This document shows positions 7,840 through 16,820 of a DNA stretch of 33,590 nt, in pieces. The notes beneath the pieces are model-generated. The model had not been told where the DNA came from. It made no database searches and saw only the letters and a program-made list of their open reading frames with translations. The stretch comes from Flavobacteriaceae bacterium UBA4022 (lineage in GTDB: Bacteria; Bacteroidota; Bacteroidia; Flavobacteriales; Flavobacteriaceae), in NCBI GenBank assembly GCA_002384055.1, contig DGAU01000001.1, positions 53,329 through 86,918 on the forward strand, given 5' to 3'. Position 1 is the first letter of the stretch. Each line of letters begins with the position of its first letter. The position numbers and the translations under genes were made by a program.

Positions 7840-9192
7840 TTATCCTATTTCTTTATACATAAGGTCTAATCCTTCGCGAATGATTTTTTGATGTGGCTGC
7901 TTGGATACACAAACAAATTCTGTCAAAGCAAAATCTTCTGGAGCCACTTCGTACATGCCGAGGGCTTCCATTTGATCCAAATCTTGAACCATACACGCTT
8001 TTAAGATTTGTAACGGGAAGATGTCCATAGGGAACACCTCTTCGTAATTACCCGTCATCACAAAAGCACGATGCTCACCGTTGGTGTTGGTATTAAGGTC
8101 GTATTTCTTATTGGGTTGCATCCACGAAAAAGTCAACGCTCGCGTAGAAGATATTTTATCAAAAACGGGTTTATTCCACCCAAATAATTCATAATCGTCC
8201 CCTTGCGGAATCACGCTAATGGTGTTGTCGAAATACCCCAAATAACCTTGTAAGTCAATGGCTCTTCCTGAAAGGACATCACCAGAGATCACACGTGAAT
8301 TTTGCGCTACCAATTGGGCTTCACTGATCAGTGGAGCAACTTCGCTGCCAATGATCGCTGCATAATATTGTGGCGCACCTAACGAGGATCCAGCTAAAGC
8401 AACAATGCGCTCAGCATTAAATTTACCGGTCAATAAGAGCTCGCCGATGATCACCAAATCTTCGGCCTTCACGGTCCAAACGGTCTCACCTTTGTTGATT
8501 GGATCTATCTGAGCGATCTGCACCCCAACATTACCTGCAGGATGTGGCCCAGAAATAGAGTGTACCTGACAATGGTTAAGGCCTTTTAGCGGAGAATTGC
8601 TATCGCCGCCAATACAGATATGTACCTGCCCATGGGTCAATTTACTCAATGCCGTCACCGCCGCCTGCAATTCAGCTTCTTTACCAATCAGGGTAAAATC
8701 GAGGTCTGCTGCTAATGGTGCCGTGGTGTATCCTGAGATAAAAATAGCTTTTGGGCTATGGTCTGGATGTGCCATGACATGATACGGTCGTTGGGTAATG
8801 AATGGCCAACAACCAGAAGCCAATAAATGCGCTTTAAGCTCCTCACCAGTGGCTTTGTTCAGATCCAAAACAGGATTCAAAAAATAAGTATCTGCGGTAT
8901 CCGCCTGGATGAGCAATTGCGTGATGACCCGCTTGGCTCCGCGCTCAATGCTTGTCAAGGTTCCGCTGATCGGAGCGACAAATTTTACAGACGCGTTATT
9001 CTTGTCGTAAAATAAAACCTCACCAGCCTTGAACTTTGCGCCCTCTTTGAGGACCATTTTTGGCGTGACGAGGTGAAAATCTTTTGGTCTTATGGCGAAA
9101 GATGCGGCACGAGGTGCTTTGGATAGAGTTTTTTCTGCTTCGCCTTTAAGATTAATGTTAAGACCCTTTTTAATCTTAATGTCTTTGGACAT
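7840..9192 (-). CDS. nqrA: Na+-translocating NADH:quinone reductase subunit A
   Basis: NqrA is the cytoplasmic subunit at the quinone-reducing end of the complex and the first gene of the operon. It is 450 residues long with no membrane segment. Family hallmarks are KKGLNINLKGEAEK at the N-terminus (8-21), SGPHPAGNVGVQI (214-226), GNYEEVFPMDIFP (381-393) and a C-terminal TEFVCVSK (424-431) followed by a QKIIREGLDLMYKE helix. The ATG at 9192 sits about 60 bases after a good Bacteroidota-type promoter, and a stem-loop lies in that leader. Confidence 0.98.
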   Translation of the reverse strand: MSKDIKIKKGLNINLKGEAEKTLSKAPRAASFAIRPKDFHLVTPKMVLKEGAKFKAGEVLFYDKNNASVKFVAPISGTLTSIERGAKRVITQLLIQADTADTYFLNPVLDLNKATGEELKAHLLASGCWPFITQRPYHVMAHPDHSPKAIFISGYTTAPLAADLDFTLIGKEAELQAAVTALSKLTHGQVHICIGGDSNSPLKGLNHCQVHSISGPHPAGNVGVQIAQIDPINKGETVWTVKAEDLVIIGELLLTGKFNAERIVALAGSSLGAPQYYAAIIGSEVAPLISEAQLVAQNSRVISGDVLSGRAIDLQGYLGYFDNTISVIPQGDDYELFGWNKPVFDKISSTRALTFSWMQPNKKYDLNTNTNGEHRAFVMTGNYEEVFPMDIFPLQILKACMVQDLDQMEALGMYEVAPEDFALTEFVCVSKQPHQKIIREGLDLMYKEIG

Positions 9193-9225
9193 GGATATGT
9201 AAATTAAAGTTCTCTTTATCGTGAC

Positions 9226-9251
9226 TTAAAGCAGAAAAATCTCTGTTTTAA
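9226..9251 (-). other. Stem-loop in the nqrA leader
   Basis: The bases 9226-9235 and 9242-9251 are inverted copies with nine of ten pairs matching on the transcribed strand and a 6-base loop. The predicted transcription start of the nqr operon is at about 9251-9253, so the transcript would open with this hairpin. It may protect the 5' end or affect nqrA expression. Confidence 0.45.
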
Positions 9252-9257
9252 GGACTG

Positions 9258-9287
9258 CAAATTTAAAAATTAAAAAGTGCTTTCCAT
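9258..9287 (-). promoter_or_regulatory. Predicted promoter of the nqr operon
   Basis: On the minus strand TAAATTTG (9265-9258) is a perfect match to the Bacteroidota -7 box TAnnTTTG. Exactly 19 bases upstream lies ATG (9287-9285), two of three bases of the -33 TTG. The predicted start leaves a leader of about 60 bases before nqrA. Confidence 0.5.
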
Positions 9288-9385
9288 AATAAATAATTAT
9301 AAATTTCTAAGCCTTATTTTGCCTGCCTTTCGTGCTTTATATCAGCTCCCAAAAATTACCTATATTTAGCTTCTAATTTATTGTC

Positions 9386-10636
9386 ATGCGTATCCTTCTC
9401 ATCTATTTTATAACCCTTATCAGCCCCTGGCTATTGTCCAGTCAAACTGATGAAATACCAGAACCTTATTACATCAAATCGGTCCAATTTCAAGGGGGTA
9501 CCAATCAAGCACAATTACCCATCATCAGACTTGGGGGCCGATTAGCACTTTCTTTTGACGATTTGCGCGCAGATGAAGCCGATTATTATTACAGAATTAC
9601 CCACTATAATTTTGATTGGACTCCGAGTGATTTATCCAAAGGAGAATATCTTGATGGCTTTGACGATGTAAGAATTGAACAGTACGTCAATTCGTTCAAT
9701 TCATTGCAGCTCTATGCGCATTATCAATTGGCTTTTCCCAATCGCGAAACGCGAGCCATCAAAAAAAGCGGGAATTACATGATCCATATCTACAACGACG
9801 ATGGCGCACTTGTGTTTTCTAGAAAATTTATGGTCATTGAAGACCAAGTAACGGTTGGTGTTGCCATCAAACGTTCTAGAGATCTTGCCTTTAGCGACAC
9901 CAAGCAGACCGTCCAGTTTACCATTTACAGTAACGACAAGCTGCTGATCAATCCAGATCGTTCGGTCAAAACCATGGTACTGCAAAACAGCAATTTAAAA
10001 ACAGCCATTACCGATTTAAAGCCACAATATACTTTGGGGCAAGAATTGATCTACCGATACGACCAGTCTGCCGCTTTTTGGGCCGGCAATGAATTTCTGA
10101 ATTTTGACAGTAAAGAAGCTCGGGTAGCCAATGTCGGGATCCGCCGCATCGAACTCAATGATTTGTTCGAGCATTATCTCTATACCCAAAACCCAAGAAA
10201 AGACCGACCTTACACCTACTCCCCAGATATCAATGGTAATTTTGTGGTTCGGGCTTTAGGGGCCGAAAATAGCCAGATTGAGGCCGAGTACATTTTCACC
10301 CATTTTGCCTTGCGGTATAACGAAGCGCTCGATGGTCAAAAAATTTATGTCTACGGAAACTTCAACAATTACGACCTCAACGAAGCTAACGAACTACTTT
10401 ACAATGCAGATTCAGGGTTATACGAAACCATTTTACTGCTCAAGCAAGGTTTTTACAACTACAATTTTGCCTTGGAAGCAAAAGATGGAACCATCAATAT
10501 TGGCGCTATTGATGGCAATTACTGGCAGACCGAGAACCAATATAGTGTATTGGTCTATTACCGCGGACCGGGCGATCGTTATGATCAATTGATTGGTCTG
10601 GGTCAAGGCAACTCCAATACCATTACTACAAATTAG
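9386..10636 (+). CDS. DUF5103 protein, type IX secretion system plug-type protein
   Basis: A 416-residue exported protein. The N-terminal signal peptide (about 1-19, ending WLLSS before QTDE) is followed by a beta-rich domain with RITHYNFDWTPSDL (70-83) and FNSLQLYAHYQLAFPN (about 103-118), which I recognise as the DUF5103 family. The C-terminal part (about 305-395; VYGNFNNYD, FYNYNFAL, IDGNYWQTEN) looks like an immunoglobulin-like carbohydrate-binding-module fold. From memory, a member of this family occupies the SprA translocon of the T9SS in Flavobacterium johnsoniae as a periplasmic plug. PorT and two T9SS cargo proteins in the same window fit that role. The gene is divergent from nqrA and stands alone. 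Confidence 0.8.
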   Translation: MRILLIYFITLISPWLLSSQTDEIPEPYYIKSVQFQGGTNQAQLPIIRLGGRLALSFDDLRADEADYYYRITHYNFDWTPSDLSKGEYLDGFDDVRIEQYVNSFNSLQLYAHYQLAFPNRETRAIKKSGNYMIHIYNDDGALVFSRKFMVIEDQVTVGVAIKRSRDLAFSDTKQTVQFTIYSNDKLLINPDRSVKTMVLQNSNLKTAITDLKPQYTLGQELIYRYDQSAAFWAGNEFLNFDSKEARVANVGIRRIELNDLFEHYLYTQNPRKDRPYTYSPDINGNFVVRALGAENSQIEAEYIFTHFALRYNEALDGQKIYVYGNFNNYDLNEANELLYNADSGLYETILLLKQGFYNYNFALEAKDGTINIGAIDGNYWQTENQYSVLVYYRGPGDRYDQLIGLGQGNSNTITTN

Positions 10637-10709
10637 CAGCGACTCGCCGCATCTCAGCCCCAATGACATGGCCAAAATCGATATGGTACTTGGCGGCTTT
10701 ACCCAAAAA

Positions 10710-10720
10710 GACCATTGGTC
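10710..10720. promoter_or_regulatory. 11-base palindrome at the pruA promoter
   Basis: GACCA-T-TGGTC is a perfect inverted repeat with a one-base centre. It covers the putative -33 TTG (10715-10717) of pruA, a position where a bound repressor would block RNA polymerase. It is short and could arise by chance. Confidence 0.25.
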
Positions 10721-10745
10721 GCCCTATCATTTTTTTGTACCTTCG
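10715..10745 (+). promoter_or_regulatory. Predicted promoter of pruA
   Basis: TTG (10715-10717), a 20-base spacer and TACCTTCG (10738-10745, seven of eight matches to TAnnTTTG) form a Bacteroidota-type promoter. The start codon of pruA lies 28 bases after the -7 box. Confidence 0.5.
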
Positions 10746-10773
10746 GGGTCGAATCTAAATAAAAAAAACGATC

Positions 10774-12402
10774 ATGGGAAAAGGATTTTTTACGGTACCT
10801 GAACCAATTAACGAACCAATAAAATCATATGCACCGGGCAGTCCTGAAAGGGCTGCTGTATCCGCTGCTTATGAGACAATGTACCACAGTAATTTAGAAG
10901 TACCGCTCTACATCAACGGCAAAGAAATTCGAACCGATCAAACGGCGACCATGGCCCCTCCCCATGACCACAAACATCTTTTGGGTCATTACCATTTGGC
11001 GCAAAAATCACATGTTACCTTGGCCATTGAAACAGCACTCGAAGCGCGAAAAGCATGGTCAACAACACCATGGGAGCAACGCGCCGCAATCTTTTTGAAG
11101 GCTGCAGAACTTATTGCAGGTCCTTACCGCGCTAAAATTAATGCAGCCACCATGTTGGCCCAATCAAAGACCATTCATCAGGCCGAAATTGACGCCTCTT
11201 GTGAGCTCATTGACTTTTTGCGCTTTAATGTGGCCTACATGACTGAAATGTACCAAGAGCAACCTAAATCTTCGAGTGATACATGGAATCGATTAGAATA
11301 CCGTCCGCTCGAAGGATTCATCTATGCCATCACACCATTTAACTTTACGGCCATTGCCGCCAACCTTCCTGCAAGTGCAGCGATGTTGGGCAATGTTGTT
11401 GTTTGGAAACCCAGTGACAGTCAAGTTTATTCCGCACAGGTCGTTTTGGATGTTTTTAAAGAAGCTGGGGTTCCTGCTGGAGTCATCAATATGATCATGG
11501 GCGATCCGGTAATGATTACGGACACTGTGCTGGCCAGTCGCGATTTCAGCGGAGTGCATTTCACGGGGTCCACGCATGTCTTTCAAGATTTATGGAAAAA
11601 AATTGGTACTAATGTCCATCATTACAAAACTTATCCGCGCATTGTTGGAGAAACTGGTGGTAAAGATTTTATCGTCGCACACCATTCGGCACACCCTAAG
11701 CAGCTGGCAACAGCTATGGTTCGTGGCGCTTTTGAATTTCAAGGACAAAAGTGTAGCGCAGCAAGCCGTTGCTATATACCAGAAAGCCTATGGCAAGAAG
11801 TACACGACCACATTAAGGAGGACTTATCCACTATCACGATGGGCTCTCCGGGAGACTTTTCGAATTATGTGACCGCAGTGATTCACGAAGGATCCTTTGA
11901 CAAGCTAGCGCATTATATCGATCGCGCGAAAGCGGCCAGTGACGCCGAAATTATTTTTGGTGGTACCTATGATAAATCTAAAGGGTATTTTATCGCACCA
12001 ACAGTCATCAAAACAACCAACCCTCATTATGAGACGATGTCGACCGAGTTGTTTGGCCCCGTCCTGACGGTATTTGTCTATCCGGATGACCAATGGGAAG
12101 AAACCCTCATCTTAGTAGACCAAACCAGTATCTATGCATTGACCGGAGCCGTATTCAGCCAAGACCGCTATGCTCTTGAACAGGCTGTGCGTGCTTTAGA
12201 AAATGCTGCGGGTAATTTCTACATTAACGACAAGCCTACTGGGGCCGTTGTAGGCCAGCAACCTTTTGGTGGCGCACGAGCGAGCGGAACCAATGATAAG
12301 GCAGGAAGCAAGATCAACCTCTATCGCTGGGTTTCACCAAGAACCGTTAAGGAACTCTTGGTCACCCCAACAGATTACAGGTATCCCTTTCTAGAATCAT
12401 AA
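10774..12402 (+). CDS. pruA: L-glutamate gamma-semialdehyde dehydrogenase (P5C dehydrogenase)
   Basis: The enzyme oxidises glutamate gamma-semialdehyde (from proline via P5C) to glutamate with NAD+, in the cytoplasm. It is a 542-residue aldehyde dehydrogenase of the stand-alone type used by Bacteroidota and eukaryotes rather than the large PutA fusion. Seen in order: ITPFNF (186-191), KPSDS (212-216), FTGST (263-267), the general base E293 in VGETGGK, the nucleophile C327 in GQKCSA, and ELFGPV (425-430). The start is supported by a promoter and a 28-base leader. It has no proline dehydrogenase neighbour here. A bidirectional terminator follows the stop. Confidence 0.96.
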   Translation: MGKGFFTVPEPINEPIKSYAPGSPERAAVSAAYETMYHSNLEVPLYINGKEIRTDQTATMAPPHDHKHLLGHYHLAQKSHVTLAIETALEARKAWSTTPWEQRAAIFLKAAELIAGPYRAKINAATMLAQSKTIHQAEIDASCELIDFLRFNVAYMTEMYQEQPKSSSDTWNRLEYRPLEGFIYAITPFNFTAIAANLPASAAMLGNVVVWKPSDSQVYSAQVVLDVFKEAGVPAGVINMIMGDPVMITDTVLASRDFSGVHFTGSTHVFQDLWKKIGTNVHHYKTYPRIVGETGGKDFIVAHHSAHPKQLATAMVRGAFEFQGQKCSAASRCYIPESLWQEVHDHIKEDLSTITMGSPGDFSNYVTAVIHEGSFDKLAHYIDRAKAASDAEIIFGGTYDKSKGYFIAPTVIKTTNPHYETMSTELFGPVLTVFVYPDDQWEETLILVDQTSIYALTGAVFSQDRYALEQAVRALENAAGNFYINDKPTGAVVGQQPFGGARASGTNDKAGSKINLYRWVSPRTVKELLVTPTDYRYPFLES

Positions 12403-12408
12403 GTGTAT

Positions 12409-12440
12409 AAAAAAAGCCCAACTAAGTTGGGCTTTTTTTT
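12409..12440. terminator. Bidirectional terminator between pruA and the Omp28-like lipoprotein gene
   Basis: AGCCCAAC (12415-12422), loop TAA, and GTTGGGCT (12426-12433) form a perfect 8-bp stem, flanked by an A-run before and eight T after. It serves the convergent genes on either side. Confidence 0.9.
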
Positions 12441-12470
12441 GTTCGAAGTAACACTTATTGAAGCAGTCCT

Positions 12471-13520
12471 TTAATTATAAGGAACAGATTCACCAACATG
12501 CACGTATTGTGTATTGAGTGCTGTATTGTCTGTTTTGACAACCATAACCACAACACCAAGTTCAGCAACAACCATATCAGATGGCACCGTATAGATAAAA
12601 TTAACCGTGTAATCGGTTAATGCTTCAGTGGTTGGGATCGGATCTCCTACCGCATCAGTAAGGGTTGCACGCAAAACATGTTTTTGTTCAAAATCGATCA
12701 TGGGGTTCCCCAGTTCGAAATACGGACTCGTGGCGTCCTCGTTGTAATAGTTGGTTTGGTCGCGCAAGAGCCCATCTTCGGTGATGTAAACCACCAATTT
12801 TCTGTCGAGCAAAGTTTCCTCTGAGGCCACATTGATACGCAACTGAAGATCATCACCAATCATTTCTGTACTTACAGCAATCCCGATCGAGGACGGAATT
12901 CCTGCTAGATTCATCACCTCTTGGGCAGGAAAAATAGGAGGAACACCTGCTCCCCAAACGTTAGTACGATCGATGCGGGCACGCGGAGATCCCGAAGGAA
13001 CGCCCAAGCCTTCACGTATTTGGGGCTCAATAGAAAGGGATAGATCATCTCCATTGTGCAAGGCCACCAAAGAGATATGATCGGTTAAGAATTGTACTTC
13101 ATCCACGGCAGCTGACACGGCAGGGCAGTAACCACACCAGGTCCCAGTGTAGTCTTCTACCAAGACATTTTTGGTCGGGATAATCACATAAAATTCAGCG
13201 GTATCCGTAGTAGAAACGATGCCATTCTCCTCATATTCTGCATAAATAGCAAAGGCACCCTCACTTTCTGAAACGAACACATTGCCTGAAATAGGACTGC
13301 CATCTACATAAAATAGACTGCTTTGTGTGATGTCGTTCGACTGCTCATCAAACACTTGAAAAGCAACTTCTTGATTGCGTAAAGACGCTTTACGAAAGGT
13401 GAGGCCAATTTCAATAGGCTCTATGATAACTTCTTCAAATGAAGAAAAGTCCTCTTTTTCACTACATCCGGTCAACAACAATGACAGACCCAAAGCCATA
13501 AAAATTATTCGTTGCATCAT
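12471..13520 (-). CDS. Omp28-related lipoprotein with CGYC thioredoxin-like motif
   Basis: A 349-residue lipoprotein: signal peptide with lipobox LLTGC, Cys19. After the cysteine comes SEKED, which resembles the K-(D/E)2 surface-export signal described for Flavobacteriaceae lipoproteins, so exposure on the cell surface is possible. An N-terminal immunoglobulin-like part (about 35-115) is followed by a thioredoxin-like segment with VEDYTGTWCGYCP (121-133; C129, C132) typical of Omp28-related proteins, and a beta-rich C-terminal part. The CxxC pair suggests thiol-disulphide chemistry or metal binding; Omp28 function is not established. It is divergent from the TlpA-like gene at 13690 and shares a terminator region with pruA. 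Confidence 0.82.
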   Translation of the reverse strand: MMQRIIFMALGLSLLLTGCSEKEDFSSFEEVIIEPIEIGLTFRKASLRNQEVAFQVFDEQSNDITQSSLFYVDGSPISGNVFVSESEGAFAIYAEYEENGIVSTTDTAEFYVIIPTKNVLVEDYTGTWCGYCPAVSAAVDEVQFLTDHISLVALHNGDDLSLSIEPQIREGLGVPSGSPRARIDRTNVWGAGVPPIFPAQEVMNLAGIPSSIGIAVSTEMIGDDLQLRINVASEETLLDRKLVVYITEDGLLRDQTNYYNEDATSPYFELGNPMIDFEQKHVLRATLTDAVGDPIPTTEALTDYTVNFIYTVPSDMVVAELGVVVMVVKTDNTALNTQYVHVGESVPYN

Positions 13521-13630
13521 AACAAAACTATTGAAGGGGGATTAAAAAAATTCACTCTTGCTAAAGTAGTATTATTTTTAAAATTTAGGCCATATCGATG
13601 CGGCTCTATTCTTTGATAGACCTAAAAAAA

Positions 13631-13663
13631 TTGAAGCTATCAGATAAAATTTGCTTAATATTG
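13631..13663 (+). promoter_or_regulatory. Possible promoter of the TlpA-like gene
   Basis: TTG at 13631-13633, a 22-base spacer and TAATATTG at 13656-13663 (seven of eight matches to the -7 box). The spacer is longer than the usual 19-20 bases. It would leave a leader of about 20 bases before the ATG at 13690. Confidence 0.3.
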
Positions 13664-13689
13664 TGCGCCATCAATATGATCCAACAAAC

Positions 13690-14172
13690 ATGAAACAGCT
13701 CATTATTCTAGGTTTTCTCCTCTTTAGTTTCGGCGGTAATGCACAAGATTTACTTCCGGATGTATCTTTAAAAACCTTGGAAGGAACCACGACAAGCTTG
13801 TCTGAGGCTACCGCTTCAAAATCATTGGTGGTTATTTCTTTATGGGCGACTTGGTGCGTTCCGTGCATTAAAGAGCTGGATGCCATAAGCGAGGTTTATC
13901 AAGACTGGCAAGACGAAACAGAAGTCTCACTGATCGCAATCTCCATTGATGATGCGCGCACTGTGAAACGGGTTAAACCAATGATTAATGGCAAAGGATG
14001 GGACTACACCATTTTGCTCGACACCAACAACGATGTAAAACGCGCTCTGGGTGCCGCCACTGTTCCTTTAACAATTCTGGTCAAGGATGGCGTCATTGTT
14101 TATCGTCATTCGGGTTATGCTCCAGGTGCTGAAGACGAACTTTATGAACAAATTTTGGCCAACGCCAAGTAA
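13690..14172 (+). CDS. TlpA-like thioredoxin-fold protein (thiol:disulphide oxidoreductase)
   Basis: A periplasmic thioredoxin-like protein of 160 residues. I start it at 13690 because MKQLIILGFLLFSFGGNAQ is a clean signal peptide; a longer ORF from 13651 adds 13 residues that would spoil it. The active site is W55-C56-V57-P58-C59, the WCxxC of TlpA/ResA reductases, and the cis-proline is P126 (ATVPLT). It probably reduces or isomerises disulphides of exported proteins. Its stop is 21 bases before the DUF6029-type barrel gene, so the two are likely one operon. It is divergent from an Omp28-like lipoprotein that also has a CxxC. Confidence 0.9.
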   Translation: MKQLIILGFLLFSFGGNAQDLLPDVSLKTLEGTTTSLSEATASKSLVVISLWATWCVPCIKELDAISEVYQDWQDETEVSLIAISIDDARTVKRVKPMINGKGWDYTILLDTNNDVKRALGAATVPLTILVKDGVIVYRHSGYAPGAEDELYEQILANAK

Positions 14173-14193
14173 TACCATCTTAAACTGCTCATT

Positions 14194-15861
14194 ATGAAAT
14201 ATCTTTTGGCCATTTGCGGCCTTGCTGCGGCCCTTAATGTCTCTGGACAGACCCCTCAGGGATCTCTGTTTGGTGGTTTTGAATCGAACAGCCAATGGCT
14301 GCTCGACGACTTTGATCTCAAGGTGTCTGCATCTGAACCCGGTTTTATTGCTCCAGAGGATGCCTTTAGAGCGAACAGTTATTTCCAGCTGAATTATAAT
14401 TATGGTGAGTTTACCGCAGGGCTCCAACATGAAAGTTATATGCCTTCTGCCCTTTTGGGATATAGCCCAACATTTGACAATCAAAATGGCATCGCCACCT
14501 ATTACCTTAACTTTAAGCACGACCAATTAGATTTGACCGCCGGTTATTTTTATGAGCAATTCGGAAACGGCCTTATCTTAAGAGGTTGGGAAGACAGGCA
14601 ATTAGGGATCAACTCAGCGTTTCAAGGAGTTCGCGCTAAATTTAATCCTACTGAATATATCGCTTTTACAGGACTTATTGGCCAACAGCGTAATGGTTTT
14701 GAACTGTCCGAAGGGGTCATTAATGCTTTTGATCTTAACGTTGACTTAAGCCAAAAAATGCAATGGTCGCTACTGGATCTGCGCATCGGTGGAAGTTACG
14801 TCAATCGATTTCAAGACAGAGGAACCAATAGTTTGATTCCCACTAATGTAGCCGCCTACAGTGGTCGACTGGACTGGGGTTCCGGACAATTTTACGGGGG
14901 TATAGAAGCCATAAAGAAGGATCCAGACGTTATTGCCAACGAAGGCACATTAGTTTCTAATCGATTATACGATGGTACGGCCCTTCAGGCCAATATTGGG
15001 TATTCTAAAAAAGGGCTTGGAACAAGTGCTACCTTTCGTCGCCTAGAAAACTTTAGCTTTTATTCAGATCGTTTGGCAGAGGGCAACCAGTTCAATCAAG
15101 AATTAATCAATTACACCCCGGCACTGACCAAGCAACAAGATTATCTGCTGACCAATATATATGTCTACAATGCACAACCCAGGCTCATTACCGATCCATT
15201 AGATCAACGTGCGGGAGAAGTGGGTGTCCAATCGGACCTCTTTTTTTCATTTCCCAAAGAAAGCACCCTAGGCAAGATCGGCACTAAAGTCGCAGCAAAT
15301 TTCTCTTATTGGGCAGGTCTTGACGCAACCTTTTATGAAGACCAATCTTATGATGTTGCTTTTATTGGGGAAGGCAATCGCTATTTTCGAGACATCAATA
15401 CCGAAATCAAAAATCGCTGGAGCAAGACTTTTAATTCGGTGCTGACCTATCAGAACATTATTGCTGACAAAGGAGTCGTTCTTGGCGGGCCACTGGGGAG
15501 TCAGGGCGATATTAAAGCCACTATTTTGGTGGCTGAGGGCACCTATAAATTGGGTAAAGGACGCTCTGTTCGGGGCGTGTTGCAATACCTAAGCACAGAA
15601 CAAGACCGCAAAAACTGGTCAGGAGCTGTAGTGGAATATAATTTTAACGCTAAATGGTCCATATACGCCGCAGATGCCTATAATTATGGTGGAGAAGGAA
15701 AGATCCATTACTACAATACAGGAGGAAGCTTTACAAAAGGGCGCACGCGATTTGCCATGAACTATGGACGGCAACGTGGCGGTCTGATTTGTGTTGGTGG
15801 TGTTTGCCGCTTTGTTCCAGAAAACAATGGCTTTAGCATGAATCTAAATGTCACTTTCTAA
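14194..15861 (+). CDS. Outer-membrane beta-barrel protein, DUF6029-type
   Basis: A 555-residue exported protein with a signal peptide (about 1-19, ending NVSGQ). The rest is an alternation of short amphipathic strands (for example YFQLNYNYGEFTAGLQHESY near 62-81) and ends in a terminal phenylalanine (MNLNVTF), as expected for an outer-membrane barrel inserted by BamA. I place it in the DUF6029 family by its layout and by its TlpA and Omp28 neighbours; this family has no established function. Near the end are two cysteines in LICVGGVCRF, seen in few barrels. It follows the TlpA-like gene by 21 bases, and a terminator follows its stop. It could be a channel or receptor; no TonB box is evident. 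Confidence 0.75.
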   Translation: MKYLLAICGLAAALNVSGQTPQGSLFGGFESNSQWLLDDFDLKVSASEPGFIAPEDAFRANSYFQLNYNYGEFTAGLQHESYMPSALLGYSPTFDNQNGIATYYLNFKHDQLDLTAGYFYEQFGNGLILRGWEDRQLGINSAFQGVRAKFNPTEYIAFTGLIGQQRNGFELSEGVINAFDLNVDLSQKMQWSLLDLRIGGSYVNRFQDRGTNSLIPTNVAAYSGRLDWGSGQFYGGIEAIKKDPDVIANEGTLVSNRLYDGTALQANIGYSKKGLGTSATFRRLENFSFYSDRLAEGNQFNQELINYTPALTKQQDYLLTNIYVYNAQPRLITDPLDQRAGEVGVQSDLFFSFPKESTLGKIGTKVAANFSYWAGLDATFYEDQSYDVAFIGEGNRYFRDINTEIKNRWSKTFNSVLTYQNIIADKGVVLGGPLGSQGDIKATILVAEGTYKLGKGRSVRGVLQYLSTEQDRKNWSGAVVEYNFNAKWSIYAADAYNYGGEGKIHYYNTGGSFTKGRTRFAMNYGRQRGGLICVGGVCRFVPENNGFSMNLNVTF

Positions 15862-15878
15862 TCACTTATTGAAACAAT

Positions 15879-15918
15879 AAAAAAAAGCCCGAAGCGCATT
15901 TGCTTCGGGCTTTTTTTT
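15879..15918. terminator. Bidirectional terminator after the DUF6029-type gene
   Basis: AGCCCGAAGC (15886-15895), a 6-base loop and GCTTCGGGCT (15902-15911) form a perfect 10-bp stem with an A-run before and eight T after. It separates two convergent genes. Confidence 0.92.
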
Positions 15919-15934
15919 GTGACATAAAAATGTC

Positions 15935-16654
15935 TTATTTTTTCATGAACTTGATTACTGATCGGTGCCCTGAAGCATCTTCGAGAATCGCCAAATACAT
16001 TTGTGAGGCCAAATGACCTACAGCAATTTGGTGGGTGCCAGCCTCTAATTTCTGTTGAGAAATATGACGTCCTTGTAGATCATATAATGTGAGCGACACA
16101 GGCTCATTCACTTGAACAGGCAGCACGTGATTCACATTCGTGGCCAAGGCAAATGCGTCAACTTCTTGACCTTGTAGTCCCAAATTCGGATCATAACGGT
16201 AGGTAATGGACAAATCATCTCCAAATGGGGTCCCATTGGCATCCACTTGATACCATCTGAATACATATTCAATAGGGTTTCCAGCACCATCACTTAAATT
16301 GACAATGTGATCCCCTATACCGCCTTGGTTTTGTCCTGGCTCGATAGTGACTACTTCCGTTCCTGGAGGATAAGAGGCCCCGAAAACAAGGTCGGTGTAG
16401 CAAAGACCAAAACACGCCTCTACACCAGAGCCGTCATCATTTACTGCACTCACAAATTGTAATTTCATAAAGATTTGATCGGCAGTAGACAGGTTGTTGA
16501 CATAAAAGTCCAATTCTGCCCCACCGTAACCATAAATACCATAGCTCACGGTCTGGCCATCAACCAGAGGATCTCCATTATGTTCTTCAACCGAAAACTG
16601 TGCTATGGCCAATGAACTCATGAGTAAAAGAATAGGCGTAAATAAATTTTTCAT
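15935..16654 (-). CDS. Small secreted protein with T9SS sorting domain
   Basis: A 239-residue protein with a signal peptide (MKNLFTPILLLMSSLAIAQ) and a C-terminal type A T9SS sorting domain of roughly the last 65 residues (SLTLYDLQGRHIS, then GTHQIAVGHLASQMYLAIL and a basic end FMKK). It should cross the inner membrane by Sec and the outer membrane by the T9SS. The N-terminal domain (about 20-160) is beta-rich, with FRWYQVDANG and an unusual C-x3-C pair (C81, C85; ACFGLCY). I do not recognise its family. The gene lies in its own transcription unit between a barrel gene and a T9SS-sorted Omp28-like gene. Confidence 0.82.
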   Translation of the reverse strand: MKNLFTPILLLMSSLAIAQFSVEEHNGDPLVDGQTVSYGIYGYGGAELDFYVNNLSTADQIFMKLQFVSAVNDDGSGVEACFGLCYTDLVFGASYPPGTEVVTIEPGQNQGGIGDHIVNLSDGAGNPIEYVFRWYQVDANGTPFGDDLSITYRYDPNLGLQGQEVDAFALATNVNHVLPVQVNEPVSLTLYDLQGRHISQQKLEAGTHQIAVGHLASQMYLAILEDASGHRSVIKFMKK

Positions 16655-16820
16655 AGATCAAGATTTGTTTGCAATTTAAGAAAAGAAGCTGGAATAAGAA
16701 AGTGAAAATGCTCATATGGAATGACTATAATAGTATTAAGCCTTTTACTCCTGATGGTTACTTTCAATGCGCAAGTAATTGATCAACAATAATTTAGGCA
16801 TACTCATTTAACTTATACTG

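Noticed and set aside
10593..10802. 69-residue frame spanning the gap before pruA
   Set aside because: It overlaps the end of the DUF5103 gene and the start of pruA, contains the predicted promoter and has no family resemblance.
11576..11872. 98-residue frame inside pruA
   Set aside because: Same strand, other frame, fully inside a conserved enzyme gene; no domain seen.
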